Assembly: GCA_001579985.1 (NCBI GenBank)
Contig: LRSR01010028.1
Span: forward strand, 1 to 22,019
Origin: Hypsibius dujardini
Taxonomy: Eukaryota > Tardigrada > Eutardigrada > Parachela > Hypsibiidae
Reading direction: 5' to 3'
DNA length: 22,019 nucleotides
Shown here: piece after piece, positions 1 through 9,972 of the stretch
How the letters are laid out: each line of letters begins with the position of its first letter
How positions within the stretch are numbered: the first letter of the stretch is position 1
The notes under the pieces: model-generated
The model's database searches: none
The model's input: the letters and a program-made list of their open reading frames with translations, nothing else
What the model was told of the DNA's origin: nothing
Position numbers and translations under genes: made by a program

Positions 1-105
1 GCGATGTGTTTTTGTTAGTTGTTATTCTTTCTCCGTGTCTCTCTTTCTTTCTTCTGCGGTGTTGTGGTATGCTAAACCGGTCCTCATCTTTTCTTGTGGT
101 TGCAG

Positions 106-570
106 TAAGCCGAGCAGCACGGACTCCCACGCGGACTATGACAGGTTTGTGAATGTGGGGCCCCCCTTTTTTTGTGTGTTTGTTGCCTGAAAATTCACGT
201 CACTCTCACTCGCATTCACTTCAATGATTGTTCGTAATCACCCTCTCCACCACCACATCGTGCCCCCCTGGTTTGACCGATTAAAAATTTAGAACTGGCT
301 CGGTTGGGCTACCGTGTACGGATACTACTGTGCTACAGCATATTCGGGCACACAGTTCTCACGAGGCATTTGTTTTCGATCTCAAAGAAAGCGAGACTGA
401 GAGAGAGAGCGGGTTTTGGAGCAGAACGGTCACGTTCATGCGGGGCGGGTTTTTTACGGCGTCACGTTTGACGAGCTTAATTAATTTGGAATACAGTAGT
501 GGGTGCTTGTTGGAGTGAGAGTAGGTGAGGCAGATCTCAGGCAGATTGGACTTGGGCACCGACAAACAGG

Positions 571-632
<62 letters not shown>

Positions 633-3600
633 TACATGGAAACATACAAATGAACTAATAGTCAGACAACAGACAGATATGCAGACACAGATACAGAAAC
701 AAAAACACGCAGGCAGACGGACAGAGTGACTGGCAGACAGACATACAGACGGGCAAGCGAAAAGACAGACAGAGGCACAGGCAGACTCACAGACGTATGG
801 ACTCTATTTGGGCAGACAATTAAATCGACAGTGTTGAACATAGACAAGTCAGGCATCAAAGGCGTGATTATTTCGTCAGTCTTGCCATTCGCTAATTGAG
901 CTAATTGGAACTTTGGATGAGTTAGTTTCTTTGAAGATGATTCCCTATGAGCCATATTGCCGAAGATGGATGCGTCCATGACGGGAGACGCCCAGGACAC
1001 TCGATCCATAATACACCAGACGGTCGTGGGGGGCGAAGATGGATGGGTCTTTCAGTAGTAGGATAGTGTGGGACTTTAGGTGTTGGTGTCGTTGGTTTTG
1101 GCGCTAATTTGTCGGCGAATGACATCGTTAAACTGACCTTGATGTTCACTCTTTTTCTCCCCCGCGCAGCCCGGCGGAAGATAATTCCAGCGCGGATAAT
1201 CCGCCAGACGGCCGGGATCTCCTCTCGCATGCTCGTCTCTTGGACTTTGATCCGTCCCTGAAGTTAGCCACATTGGAGCCGGAGAACTGGCAGGCCGGCC
1301 AGGAAAAGGAATATCTCGCCACCCTCACGCAGAATGAGCTCAAAAGACAGGGAAATATTTACGAGCTCATCAAAACGGAGAAGGAACACTGCACCAAGTT
1401 GCTCATTATCGGGCAGGTTCGTCACGAAGTGGCAGTCAGTTGGACATGCAGATAGACAAAAAGTGGGACAGCCTGATTGGTAGATAGGCAGACAGACAAG
1501 CACGCATGCAGGCATAAAGACAGATGAACAGCAAGGCAGAAAAACCGAAAGTATAGGTGCAAACACCCATGCAAACAGATTGACAGACTACAAAACGTAT
1601 CAACAGACAGGCGCAGCTAGCAACCGGATGGACTGATGAAGAGACAGATGGAGCACAGATGCAGACGGAGAGACAGACACACACACACACACACAGATAG
1701 GCAGGCAGACAGACAGACAGACAAACAGTCATAATCGATCTCTTTATTTTCTTCTCAGATCTACATCATCAAAGGCATGCGGGAAAAGCTGGGCTGGACC
1801 GATGATCAAATCCACCAGGTATTTCCGTGCCTGGAAGAAATTTCGCAGCTCCACGTGGCCTTCCTCCAACGTCTCAGAAAGCGACAAGATCAAGACCCAG
1901 TGGTGGCGACCATCGGAGACGTTCTCATTGAGCAGGTAAGTCTTGAGCCTTATGTTCCATCATCATTAAAATGACTCACGAGTTTTTGAGCGCTACGGGA
2001 AAATTATTTCACATCCCCGGTTTCATGTCTTCAGTTCAGCGGCGATCGTGGCGATATGATGAAGCGGACTTACGCGGGCTTTTGCGGTCTCCAGAAAGTC
2101 ACCCTCAAGAAGACGAAGGAGAAGTTGGAACAGGATAGAAGTTTTAAGGAATTCCATAAGGTAAAAGACAGACACAGGCAAAAATCTTGCGCTAACCGAG
2201 TTAAGCCATTACACTCGATCGATGTATCGCGCGCTGTTGTACACAGCCCCGAGTTGAAGTGCTTAATTCGGTCAGGGCAAGGTTTTTGCCACGTGTGTAT
2301 ATAGTTATTTTGTAAAGCCAAGGTATGAGTTTTTAATGGTGAATTTGGATTTTTCTTGCACAGGAACAAATCGATCTCCTGAAGTGCAGATCTGGAACAT
2401 TTGATATTCCTAGCTGTTACGCCTTTATCACATACCGGATGACGAAGTACGAGCTGCTTGTCAAAGAGATCCTGAAGCATACGGAAGGTATACTAGCTAA
2501 CTTGCTTATGTTTAGATGCTATGGGTCGATTTTCGGTTAATTGAGCATGTTTACTAGCTCTGCTGTTGTGTTTAGAGTCAAATCCAGACTATGCGGTTGT
2601 TATCCGAGCCCACGAATGCATCAAAGAATTTCTGAGTCATGTAAACCGTTCTATGGCGATCGCTGAACGGAGAGAGCGCCTGGCGGAGATCTACAAGCAG
2701 ATGGAGCTCGTGACCACTGCTGTGGTCGATGGAGAAACTTGGAAGGTGTGTTTTCTGTCTCATTGTCTGTCAAGATTCTATCTATCTGTCTATCTCTTTG
2801 TCTGTCTATCTGTCTGTCTGTCTTCCTGCCTATCTGTCTTTCTGTCTGTCTATCTGCCTGCCTGTTTGTTTGTCATTCTGTCTGTCTATCGAACTGTTGT
2901 CTGCCTGTCTGTAGGTCTGCCTATCTTTCTGTCTGGCTGTCTGTTTGTCTGTTTGTCTGTTTGTTTTTTGTACGTCTTCTGTTTAAATCATCTGCTTGTG
3001 AAGTCCCTTATCTTGGGTATTTTTTTACTGGTCTTTACCTGTCTGTGTCTGCGTCATTTACAGCTTTCTCCTCGCACGAGTATGACTGCATGTCTGCTTA
3101 AATTGGCCTGTCGTTTCACGTTTTCTGCTGAATTGTGTTACCGAAACTCCTCAGTGGTGATTTGAATGAAAGATTTGGGTGACATTTTTTGTTGACTACA
3201 TTTGCAGAAGCACAACCTTCTCGACCGGGTACTCCTCTACGAAGGAACCATCCTCAGCAAGGACGCCAAGAAGCCCCTCCGTGTGCTGCTTCTTAACGAC
3301 GCCATCGTTTTCCTCCAGGACTCGAAGAACAGCCAAAAACTGTCGTTTGCTCAGTTCGTGGACAAGAAGCCGCCCGTTATTTACCTGGACAAGGTGTACT
3401 GCATGCGAGTCAAGCCGGAGACCAGCGGCGCCAAAGAGGCCACTCTGATGATCATCAAGTGGCAGAAGGGCGACAAGTCCCCCTCGTTGAACTACGAGAT
3501 CACCTGTACGGATCCTAAAGAGCGGGAAAAGTGGCAGGTGGAGATTGAAAACGCCAAGATGGTGCTTATGATGCACAGCCAGGACGGGATGAATGATCCG

Positions 3601-4259
3601 CTAGAGGAGGATTTTGTGATCGACGAGGCACACTTGCTCAAGATTCGGGAAACGATCTGTACGTTTGAAAATACAGACAAATAGACAGACAGACAGATAC
3701 AGGTACAGTCTGGCCCTTTCGATCTTATTTCTATATCCTCCCCGTTACAGCCGCCTGTGAGGAGAAAGACGCAGACATCTCTCGGCTGTGCCAGGAGAAA
3801 TCCGGCCTGATTGAACGAATGATTGACTATGCCGGAATTCCACGGTCTCGCATGCACCTCCCGCCTCTCCTGACGGTCTCCGAGGAGAACCCTGGCACCG
3901 AGCAGATGCAGGCCACCATAAAAGCGGCCTTGCTGGAGGTGGAAAAACTTGCATCACTGCCATGTGCGTTTTCGCCAACCAACCAAGCCGCTTCTGATGA
4001 TGGTACATTGATAAGTCAAGCCTCATCGGGGACGGGTAATGATCTCATCCTCCCGCCACCACCAGCCGATGCGTCACCCGGGCATAAGCGACACGGTACT
4101 TTCAACGGATTCGACGGCAGCAAGGAAGCAGAAGCCCTACGGAATGCGTCTCGGTCCACCAGTATGAAGGTAGGACATCGACTAATTGTCTGGATTGGGA
4201 TTAACGCTGCATATGTTGCGGTGTGTTTGTCTACTTGCCTCGCTGTCTGTCTGTCTAGC

Positions 4260-4309
<50 letters not shown>

Positions 4310-5788
4310 GCTGTCTGTCTGTCTAGTCTGTTTATCTATTTATCTGTCTGTCTGTAATATCGACTAATTGCTGACTGACCCGTTACTTCGGTAGGACCAA
4401 AATCGTTCTCGAAGGCCTCCGCTTGCCGCCGGCTCTCTGAAAGCCAACAGCCATCTCAGCAAATCGGACAAAAGTGGTTCCAGCCTCGGTGTCTCCTCTC
4501 TGATCTCATCATCCCGTGATTCGTGCGGTGATTATTCATCGTCCAGTGCAATCTCTTCCAGTCCCGGTTCGAGTCCACGCGCGTCCACCTACCTGGCCGA
4601 TGAGCAAGCGTCGGTCCTGCCGTCCGCCCTCCAACTCCAGTGGTACTTGAATCAACTGTCCGATGCTGTTGCCCGTCAGTCCACCGCCTTTGAGAGGTAA
4701 CATTTTTTAGTAGGGTTTCAGTGAATTATCTATATACATCCACCGTCCATGTCTGCTGATTTGTCTGTGCCCCACGGGAATTTTTATATTATTTGCAGTT
4801 TGAATGCAAAGTTTGCGGAAAGTCAACACCGGGTTGCCGCGTTGGAAGCTAGTAAAAAGGTCGACAAGCATTCCGAGACGCTTGAGACGCTCCGGAGACT
4901 ACAGGAGTCCTTCTCCAAAGAAAAGAGCCAGTATTTCGCGGACCGAGATGCTGAGACACAGGAACTCAAACGGCAGCGGCAGGAATTGGACAGAGACGCA
5001 GTACGTGATCGTTCGCACTGTTTCAGCTTTGTTTGACATAACTGTTTCATTCTAGTCTGCCTGAGGGCCTGTTTATTTGTCTGTCTGTCTGTCCGTCTGT
5101 CTGTCTGTCTGTCTGACTGCGTGTCTGTCCAGCAATGTGTTTGACTTTCTATTTCTCTTCGCCGACATGTTTTGATTGTCTGTTCTTTCCAGGCAAAGTT
5201 GAAGACCGACACGATGGACATAGAGCGGCAACGGAACGCCATGTTCATCCAATGTGACAAACTGCGCGAAGCCGGCCTAGAAGTGAAGCTTAGCACTGCT
5301 GCGCCGTATGTACAGATCTTTCAATGTCAACCGACGCTGCCCGTTTCCGCACCGCAGCCGTTACCTCCTCCGCCGCATTACGAAGACCGCAAACCGCCAG
5401 TCAACCCGTACCATCAGCACCTCGTCGCACCGCTTCCTTCGGGTGGCTCCTACGTCGATGGTCGTGCTCTACCACCGCTCCCGTCGGTGCCATCCCAGAC
5501 TGATCATCGGGCACGGCCGTTGCTGGCGTCGTCGCAGTCACTGAATCCCATTCGGATACCAGTGGCGCCGCCGATGCCGGCGGTGATTCCAGCAGCAAAT
5601 AATCAATTGTTACGACCGACAGTCAATGAAACGCATCGGGAAAAAAGCCATTCGCCGTTTTCTATCAGTAATTGGCGGGGCAGTATGGAGTCGCTTGTAC
5701 AGAAAACCGGAGCGAGTGCCAAGGACAAGGTACGGGCACGTTTCAGACATTTATGCATACAGACAAACAGGCAGACAGAGAAACAGAC

Positions 5789-5841
<53 letters not shown>

Positions 5842-6171
5842 AAGATAGACAGATAGACAGACAGATAGACAGACACAAACAGAAAACGGGCAACTATTTG
5901 ACGATCTGGCAGTTCCTGTTCCCTCAGTTTTGCTGGTTCCCTTTAACAGATGAGGAGCTTGTACGACGGACAGGACAAGACGGATAGCACGCTACCTCGA
6001 CCACATCTTCGCGCCGCATCGGAGGCAAAACTCGGCATCGGCATCAGCAACCTGATGCATCTGTCGGAGAAGACCAGCGTCGTGGCTGGCGGCAAAGAGC
6101 AGACCCCTCCTGCGATCTCCCCCGCTTCGAGCAAAAAGAAATCTAGTGATAAGAAACGCACTTTCCTGTAA
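106..6171 (+). CDS. Rho guanine nucleotide exchange factor (DH-PH), AKAP13/ARHGEF2/ARHGEF18 class, 3' part
   Basis: Exons: 106-144, 1170-1416, 1759-1935, 2035-2160, 2364-2487, 2576-2745, 3208-3658, 3751-4169, 4395-4696, 4799-5000, 5193-5729, 5950-6171 (TAA). All junctions are GT-AG and phases are continuous, giving 1004 visible residues. The first codon is split with an exon left of the window. The DH domain spans about residues 71-290: KRQGNIYELIKTE, IGDVLIEQFSGD and MMKRTYAGFCG match the family's conserved helices. The PH domain follows directly at about 295-412 and ends near EREKWQVEIENAK. After it come a Ser-rich linker, a charged, probably coiled-coil stretch (about 690-775), a Pro-rich stretch (about 800-890) and a basic C-terminus ending T-F-L. 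Family knowledge: the DH domain loads GTP on RhoA-type GTPases and the PH domain assists at membranes or cytoskeleton. Any N-terminal C1 or anchoring region would be off-window. Class is firm; which paralogue is not. Confidence 0.93.
145..1169 (+). other. First RhoGEF intron in the window, repeat-rich
   Basis: This 1025 bp intron lies between a 39-nt exon (106-144) and the exon encoding the start of the DH domain. It contains a CAGA tetranucleotide array (561-633) that decays into a degenerate CAGA-rich tail to about 795. No other coding exon with good borders is visible in it. Confidence 0.7.
561..795. repeat. CAGA (GACA) microsatellite
   Basis: A nearly pure GACA run occupies 561-633, followed by interrupted CAGA/CAGG units to about 795. 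It lies in a RhoGEF intron. Read on the other strand it produces spurious Cys-Leu-Ser-Val repeat open frames. Confidence 0.95.
1470..1730. repeat. Degenerate CAGA-rich repeat with short CA run
   Basis: RhoGEF intron 1417-1758 is largely degenerate CAGA units. It includes an (AC)n stretch near 1678-1694 and a cleaner CAGA run at about 1702-1726. Confidence 0.85.
2172..2300. mobile_element. Palindromic MITE-like element, copy 1
   Basis: Terminal inverted repeats begin GGCAAAAATCTTG (2177) and end CAAGGTTTTTGCC (2290). Inner arms GCTAACCGAGTTAAGC and GCTTAATTCGGTCAG are also inverted-complementary with a few mismatches. The same element recurs at 14525-14649, and both copies are followed by ACGTGTGTAT, so the element probably extends to about 2300. 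It sits in a RhoGEF intron. It has no coding capacity, and no clear target-site duplication was identified. Confidence 0.75.
2755..2970. repeat. TCTG microsatellite in RhoGEF intron
   Basis: Interrupted TCTG/TCTA units fill about 215 bp of the 2746-3207 intron, between the last DH exon and the PH exon. The rest of that intron (about 2970-3207) shows no gene-like signal apart from the acceptor. Confidence 0.9.
4230..4355. repeat. TCTG microsatellite in RhoGEF intron
   Basis: A run of TGTC units occupies about 4247-4328 with two TAGC interruptions, in the intron 4170-4394. It starts about 60 bp after the donor. Confidence 0.92.
5070..5130. repeat. TCTG microsatellite in RhoGEF intron
   Basis: A short TGTC array with CCGTC and GACTG interruptions lies in the intron 5001-5192. 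Confidence 0.88.
5760..5882. repeat. CAGA microsatellite in last RhoGEF intron
   Basis: CAGA units, purest at about 5788-5842 and then mixed with GATA, lie in the intron 5730-5949. Orientation is opposite to the arrays in the introns at 2746, 4170 and 5001 of the same gene. Confidence 0.92.
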
Positions 6172-7024
6172 TGAATGCATTGATGGTCTACTGTACAGAT
6201 TATACACCCTGTTGTGCTCGTAAGGGTTTTTTCTCCATTGTTTTCGGTCTTGTTGTTCGGTTCAGTTGAAGTATGAAGATCCGTGATGCCCAGAAACAGC
6301 CAGCCTGGTGTGAACGTTCATTGCCGCTTCAACGAGCTTTTCGTTGGGACGGTTTGGCGTTTTGACGATTCGCCGTTCCGTATTATTAAATCAATCCAAA
6401 GTCACTTCGGAGGTTTGGCCCTCCCTGTCGCAAACGAGTGGTGGGAGAAAAGTCAATAGGCCCACCGTGTGTACTGTACCGGTACTCAGTACAATCTTAA
6501 GGTTCATCATTACTCGACCGATGTCTAAATGGTGGGATCTTGCGCTCGGAACGTGGACTTCGCACCAGTATTACAACTGAAATGATCGCCTAAAGGGAAG
6601 CAATCATGGTCAGCACTCGTGCAAGTAACAGTAAACGGGGACCAAAAGAGGGAAGGTGGAACTTGCACGAAAGGAAGATAAGGCCAAAACGGCGAATCAA
6701 TCAACCAATCAGTCACCCAACGCGTCGACGAAACCTAGACTCACCTGACCTCAAATCTGATGAAACCTGAAAGAGCCACCTCTCTTCCCGCAGCCCTTTC
6801 TGCAGCGACAAACTACGAAGCGACGGACAAATTTAACTCAAAGAAAATGAAATATTTAAGCCGGAGTAATAATCGAACAAAAGCCCACATCTCGCAGGCG
6901 CTGAAACCGCGCGGGCTTCGTCAAACGAGAGACGTCAAACGGCAGAAAGCTCTCCAGAACTCTATGCAGTTCATCACTCCGCCACTTCTTCTTGGGTCAA
7001 TCCCAACACGGACGCGGATTTCCC

Positions 7025-7057
7025 TTTGTTCCTGCAATGTTTACGTTTGTTCCTGCA
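7025..7057. repeat. Inverted partial copy of the 21-bp unit
   Basis: This stretch is the reverse complement of about 1.5 units of the 7142-7341 array (it contains TTTGTTCCTGCAATGTTTAC). It can fold back on the first units of the array across an 84-base spacer. Confidence 0.8.
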
Positions 7058-7141
7058 GTGCAGTGCTTCTGTTTCCAACTATTGCTAGAAGCAGCTGCCT
7101 GCTGCATCAAGTGGTCGATTGATTGAACAGTTGATGTGGTT

Positions 7142-7341
7142 AAGAACAAACGTAAACATTGCAAAAACAAACGGAAAAATTGCAGGAACAAACGAAAATA
7201 TTACAAGAACAAATGTAAACATTGCAAGAACAAACGGAAACTTTGCAGGAACAAACGCAAACTTTGCAGGAACGAACGCAAACTTTGCAGGAACGAACGC
7301 AAACTTTGCAGGAACGAACGCAAACTTTGCAGGAACGAACG
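7142..7341. repeat. 21-bp minisatellite upstream of PDRG1
   Basis: About 9.5 tandem copies of a 21-bp unit whose right-hand consensus is AGGAACGAACGCAAACTTTGC. The left copies are diverged (AAAC, AAAT and TATTAC variants). The last three full copies are identical, suggesting recent expansion at the right end. The array ends about 120 bp before the PDRG1 start codon. Confidence 0.93.
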
Positions 7342-7461
7342 GGCCAGCTGTCTCAATTTATTTCCGTGGATGGTTCTCTATTGAATTGATAGTTCAGGCT
7401 TCCGGATTCTTTCCCTCGATTTGCATTGCTTACTGTTTGTAGTTGTAAAATTGTTATAATA

Positions 7462-9046
7462 ATGGAGCAGTTATCGACAGCAGACCTGTTGAAGTCAGTG
7501 GAAACGGTGGAGAAACTCGGCGACGCAATTATCGCAGACCGGCACAGCATCATCGACATGGACCGGATCAGGAATAAGAATCGAGAAGCGTTGGGGTATG
7601 AGGTAGGGGTCCTGGAACGGGCCACTTTGGCTTTCCCGTACCCTGAAACGGGCCACCCTGGTATCATAACTTCCAGGCAGTTTTTGGGTATAACCAAGAT
7701 ATTGAACGACAGATAATAATTGATAACCCCGTTGGAACACTTATCAGAAGTGCAAAAACATTGTGCAAGCATGTTTAAATACGGAATAAAAGATTTCATT
7801 CTACCGTTCGAAAATGCTCACTGTAGAGGTCGCTGACTGTGCAGTAAGTCATTCGTATTCGATCAATTTGGACAAAGCGCCCCCTGCCACCCGATGGCCC
7901 GTTTCCGTCGGGTGCCCTGTTTTCGTGTAAGGAAAAGTCAAAGTGGCTCGTTCCAGGACCCCGACCTCATATTGTTCGACTTTCCAACTGCCTTCCTTGT
8001 TATTCCTACACCCGCTCCGATTGTTTGAACCGTGTTTTGAAGGGCTCTTCGACGGCCGAGTCCGCTGATGCAGCAGGAGGAGCACGTCTGGATGAACATT
8101 GGGGACATTTTCTTCCGGACTTCCAAGGAACAGCTGATCACCACGCTCGATGAAGGTTTGCCGTGCGTTCAGCAATGGATTGCTTGATTGAGACACCACT
8201 TCGTTATCTACGCGACTGATGAATTGATTGATGGATTGATTGGAATTTCCAGCAAAATCGTTGGGGAAGGTTTTCTTCAAGGAACTTCTCTTTTTTTCAA
8301 TCATCATTTTCAATATTAGCTTTCGGAAAAAAATTCATTTTTGTATCGAACACAATTGCCAGCGACTGGTTTTAATTTTCAGACTGTTCTGTTACGTTTT
8401 ACCATCATAAATGAGGGGACTTATTTCGCCGAGACTTTTTTACGACACTAAAACAATATGGTTTCCGGAAAGCCGCTGAAGAAGCTGACAAAAATCCATA
8501 ACCACTCTTTTCCGAAAAACTCCTTCGATTTTTTAATAAATTCCATGTCTGAAATAGATTTTGCCTGATAAAAGCTGGGGGATTTTTGATTTGTGAGAGC
8601 TCAATTGATTGTTAGATTGAATGAGAGACTGATTGCTTGATGAATCCATTGATTGATTGATTAGTGGATGAATCCATTGATTGATTGGTTGATTAATCCA
8701 TTGATTGATTGGTTGATTAAACCTTAAATTGATTGGTTGATTAATCCTTAGATTGATTGGTTGATTAATCCATTGATTGATTGTTTGATGAATCCATTGA
8801 TTGATTAGTTGATTTCATGGGTTCCGCTAGCTGCAGTAACACCTAATTTGAAAATGTGCCTTTCTCCACGTTATAGATCAGAAATATCTGGACGCTGAGA
8901 TCAAAAAGACCCGCGACGGTTTACAGCCGAAGGTGAACGAGCTGAACAAGGCGCTGGGCAAGCCGGAGATTCAGGGCTTCCACCTGCAGCCCCTCTCCAA
9001 GGATGAAATGGCCGCAGTCCACCAGATGATCAAACCGCGAGTGTAG
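7462..9046 (+). CDS. PDRG1: p53 and DNA damage-regulated protein 1 (prefoldin-like)
   Basis: Exons 7462-7595, 8043-8155 and 8877-9046 (TAG) give 138 residues, against about 133 in vertebrates. Recognisable family blocks are IIDMDRIRNKNREAL, then GDIFFR, then DQKYLDAEIKK, and near the C-terminus GKPEIQGFHLQPLSKDE. PDRG1 is a small helical-hairpin (beta-type prefoldin-like) protein and a subunit of the R2TP/prefoldin-like co-chaperone complex that assists assembly of RNA polymerases and PIKK kinases; this role is family knowledge. The start is the first ATG in the exon, with an in-frame stop just upstream (TAG at 7440). The exon 1-2 junction has an in-frame alternative: donor at 7603 with acceptor before 8074. 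The model given keeps the inter-helix length closer to the family. Intron 1 holds an inverted-repeat pair and intron 2 a 24-bp repeat. Confidence 0.88.
7597..7661 (+). repeat. Left arm of inverted, coding-like repeat in PDRG1 intron 1
   Basis: It matches the reverse complement of 7907-7971 over about 63 bases with 11 mismatches. Reading from 7597 gives YEVGVLERATLAFPYPETGHP, in the frame that continues from PDRG1 exon 1. Eight of the 11 mismatches are at third codon positions and none at second positions. Confidence 0.8.
7907..7971 (-). repeat. Right arm of inverted, coding-like repeat in PDRG1 intron 1
   Basis: On the - strand it reads YEVGVLERATLTFPYTKTGHP from 7971 downwards, near-identical in protein to the left arm at 7597. 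It could be a terminal inverted repeat of a roughly 375 bp element, or two inverted fragments of a repeated coding sequence. I recognise no protein family for the peptide. Confidence 0.75.
8640..8816. repeat. 24-bp repeat (GATTGATT-rich) in PDRG1 intron 2
   Basis: About seven imperfect copies of a 24-bp unit, GATTGATTGGTTGATTAATCC plus a variable ATT/TTA, lie in the intron 8156-8876. GATT-rich sequence also begins the intron's left part (8207-8240). The remaining intron (8240-8600) shows no gene. Confidence 0.88.
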
Positions 9047-9420
9047 CGCCTCGACCCGGCGGCGATTGTGCGAGCAAGACAATCTGTGATAGCTGACAGC
9101 GACTCTTTCCGTTGATCCCAACGAGTCAGACCCCAAAGTGAAAGAAAGTTTCCGCTTCCCTTTTCCTTCTTATATCTCAACAACGGTCTTTGTCTCAAAC
9201 TCTTCTTCATTGTTGCATATAAGCGTTTCTGTTGCTAAAGGAACGTAGTTTCAAGTGACGTGCCCCCCGAGAGACCTCAGAATCGGGCACTTTCATTGTC
9301 TCACCGCCGTATTTCCCGACTCGGAATGTGAAGAGGACCCAACACAGTGTGATACTCCTAAAGGACTACTTTTTATGCTCTGATTAAAAAAACATACGCA
9401 AACATTCAATTGTTTGTCAA
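9047..9420. other. PDRG1 3' UTR and upstream region of the next gene
   Basis: No coding signal is seen. An ATTAAA at 9383-9388 is a candidate PDRG1 polyadenylation signal. It lies only about 33 bases before the next start codon (9421), so the two same-strand genes are very tightly packed. No splice-acceptor-like AG sits immediately before 9421, which gives no support for trans-splicing there. Confidence 0.5.
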
Positions 9421-9851
9421 ATGGGTGCGGTCTGCAGCTGTGCATGCGGATATAAGGACCTCCAGCAACCGCAGGGCATGTCGCAGGGAGCGGCAGGACC
9501 GATTGCCAACCGGTCGAAGCCCTTCTCCGGGGCGGTTGCTCGCTCCGGCGCCCTCCAGTCCGTGGGTAAGGAGTCCGTCCGTTTCTGGTGTGGTCAATCT
9601 TGATCGGTAGAAATGAAGCGAGGTGATGAATACATGAGGGTGTGTCTCTGTCCAGCTGAACCGCAACCGGGCGAACCGGGCTATGAGGAGTGGCAGAAGG
9701 GCCAGCTGCTGGCGCGCACCGCCGATGAATTCGGGATAAATTTGGACCCCGCTGCCAATGTTGCCGTTGAAGGTAAGGGGGTGCACATGGCACAGGCAAG
9801 AGGAGACAGTCACGGGGATTCGTGTTATTTCCAGTCTGGGCTATCAACATG

Positions 9852-9919
<68 letters not shown>

Positions 9920-9939
9920 AGACAAACAGACAGGCAGAT

Positions 9940-9972
<33 letters not shown>

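Larger units (their letters stand above)
6172..7461. other. Intergenic region between RhoGEF and PDRG1
   Basis: It would contain the RhoGEF 3' UTR (an ATTAAA lies near 6384) and the PDRG1 promoter and 5' UTR. Apart from the 21-bp repeat array at 7142-7341 and its inverted partial copy at 7025-7057, I see no gene. Short open frames around 6344-6580 and 6760-7122 lack family resemblance and splice context. Confidence 0.6.

Noticed and set aside
359-649. Cys-Leu-Ser-Val repeat open frames (also at 1436-1732, 2566-3165, 9825-10235, 12227-12593, 15988-16437, 18987-19421)
   Set aside because: They are translations of CAGA/TCTG microsatellites, which lack stop codons in several frames; they fall in introns of real genes.
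6344-7122. Short + strand open frames between RhoGEF and PDRG1
   Set aside because: No recognisable domain, no coherent splice partners; consistent with UTR and spacer sequence.
7119-7442. 107-residue open frame rich in Thr-Asn-Phe-Ala-Gly
   Set aside because: It is the in-frame reading of the 21-bp minisatellite, with no other coding signal.
7849-8313. 154-residue - strand open frame
   Set aside because: Most of it overlaps PDRG1 exon 2 in antisense; only the portion matching the inverted repeat is of interest and is reported as such.
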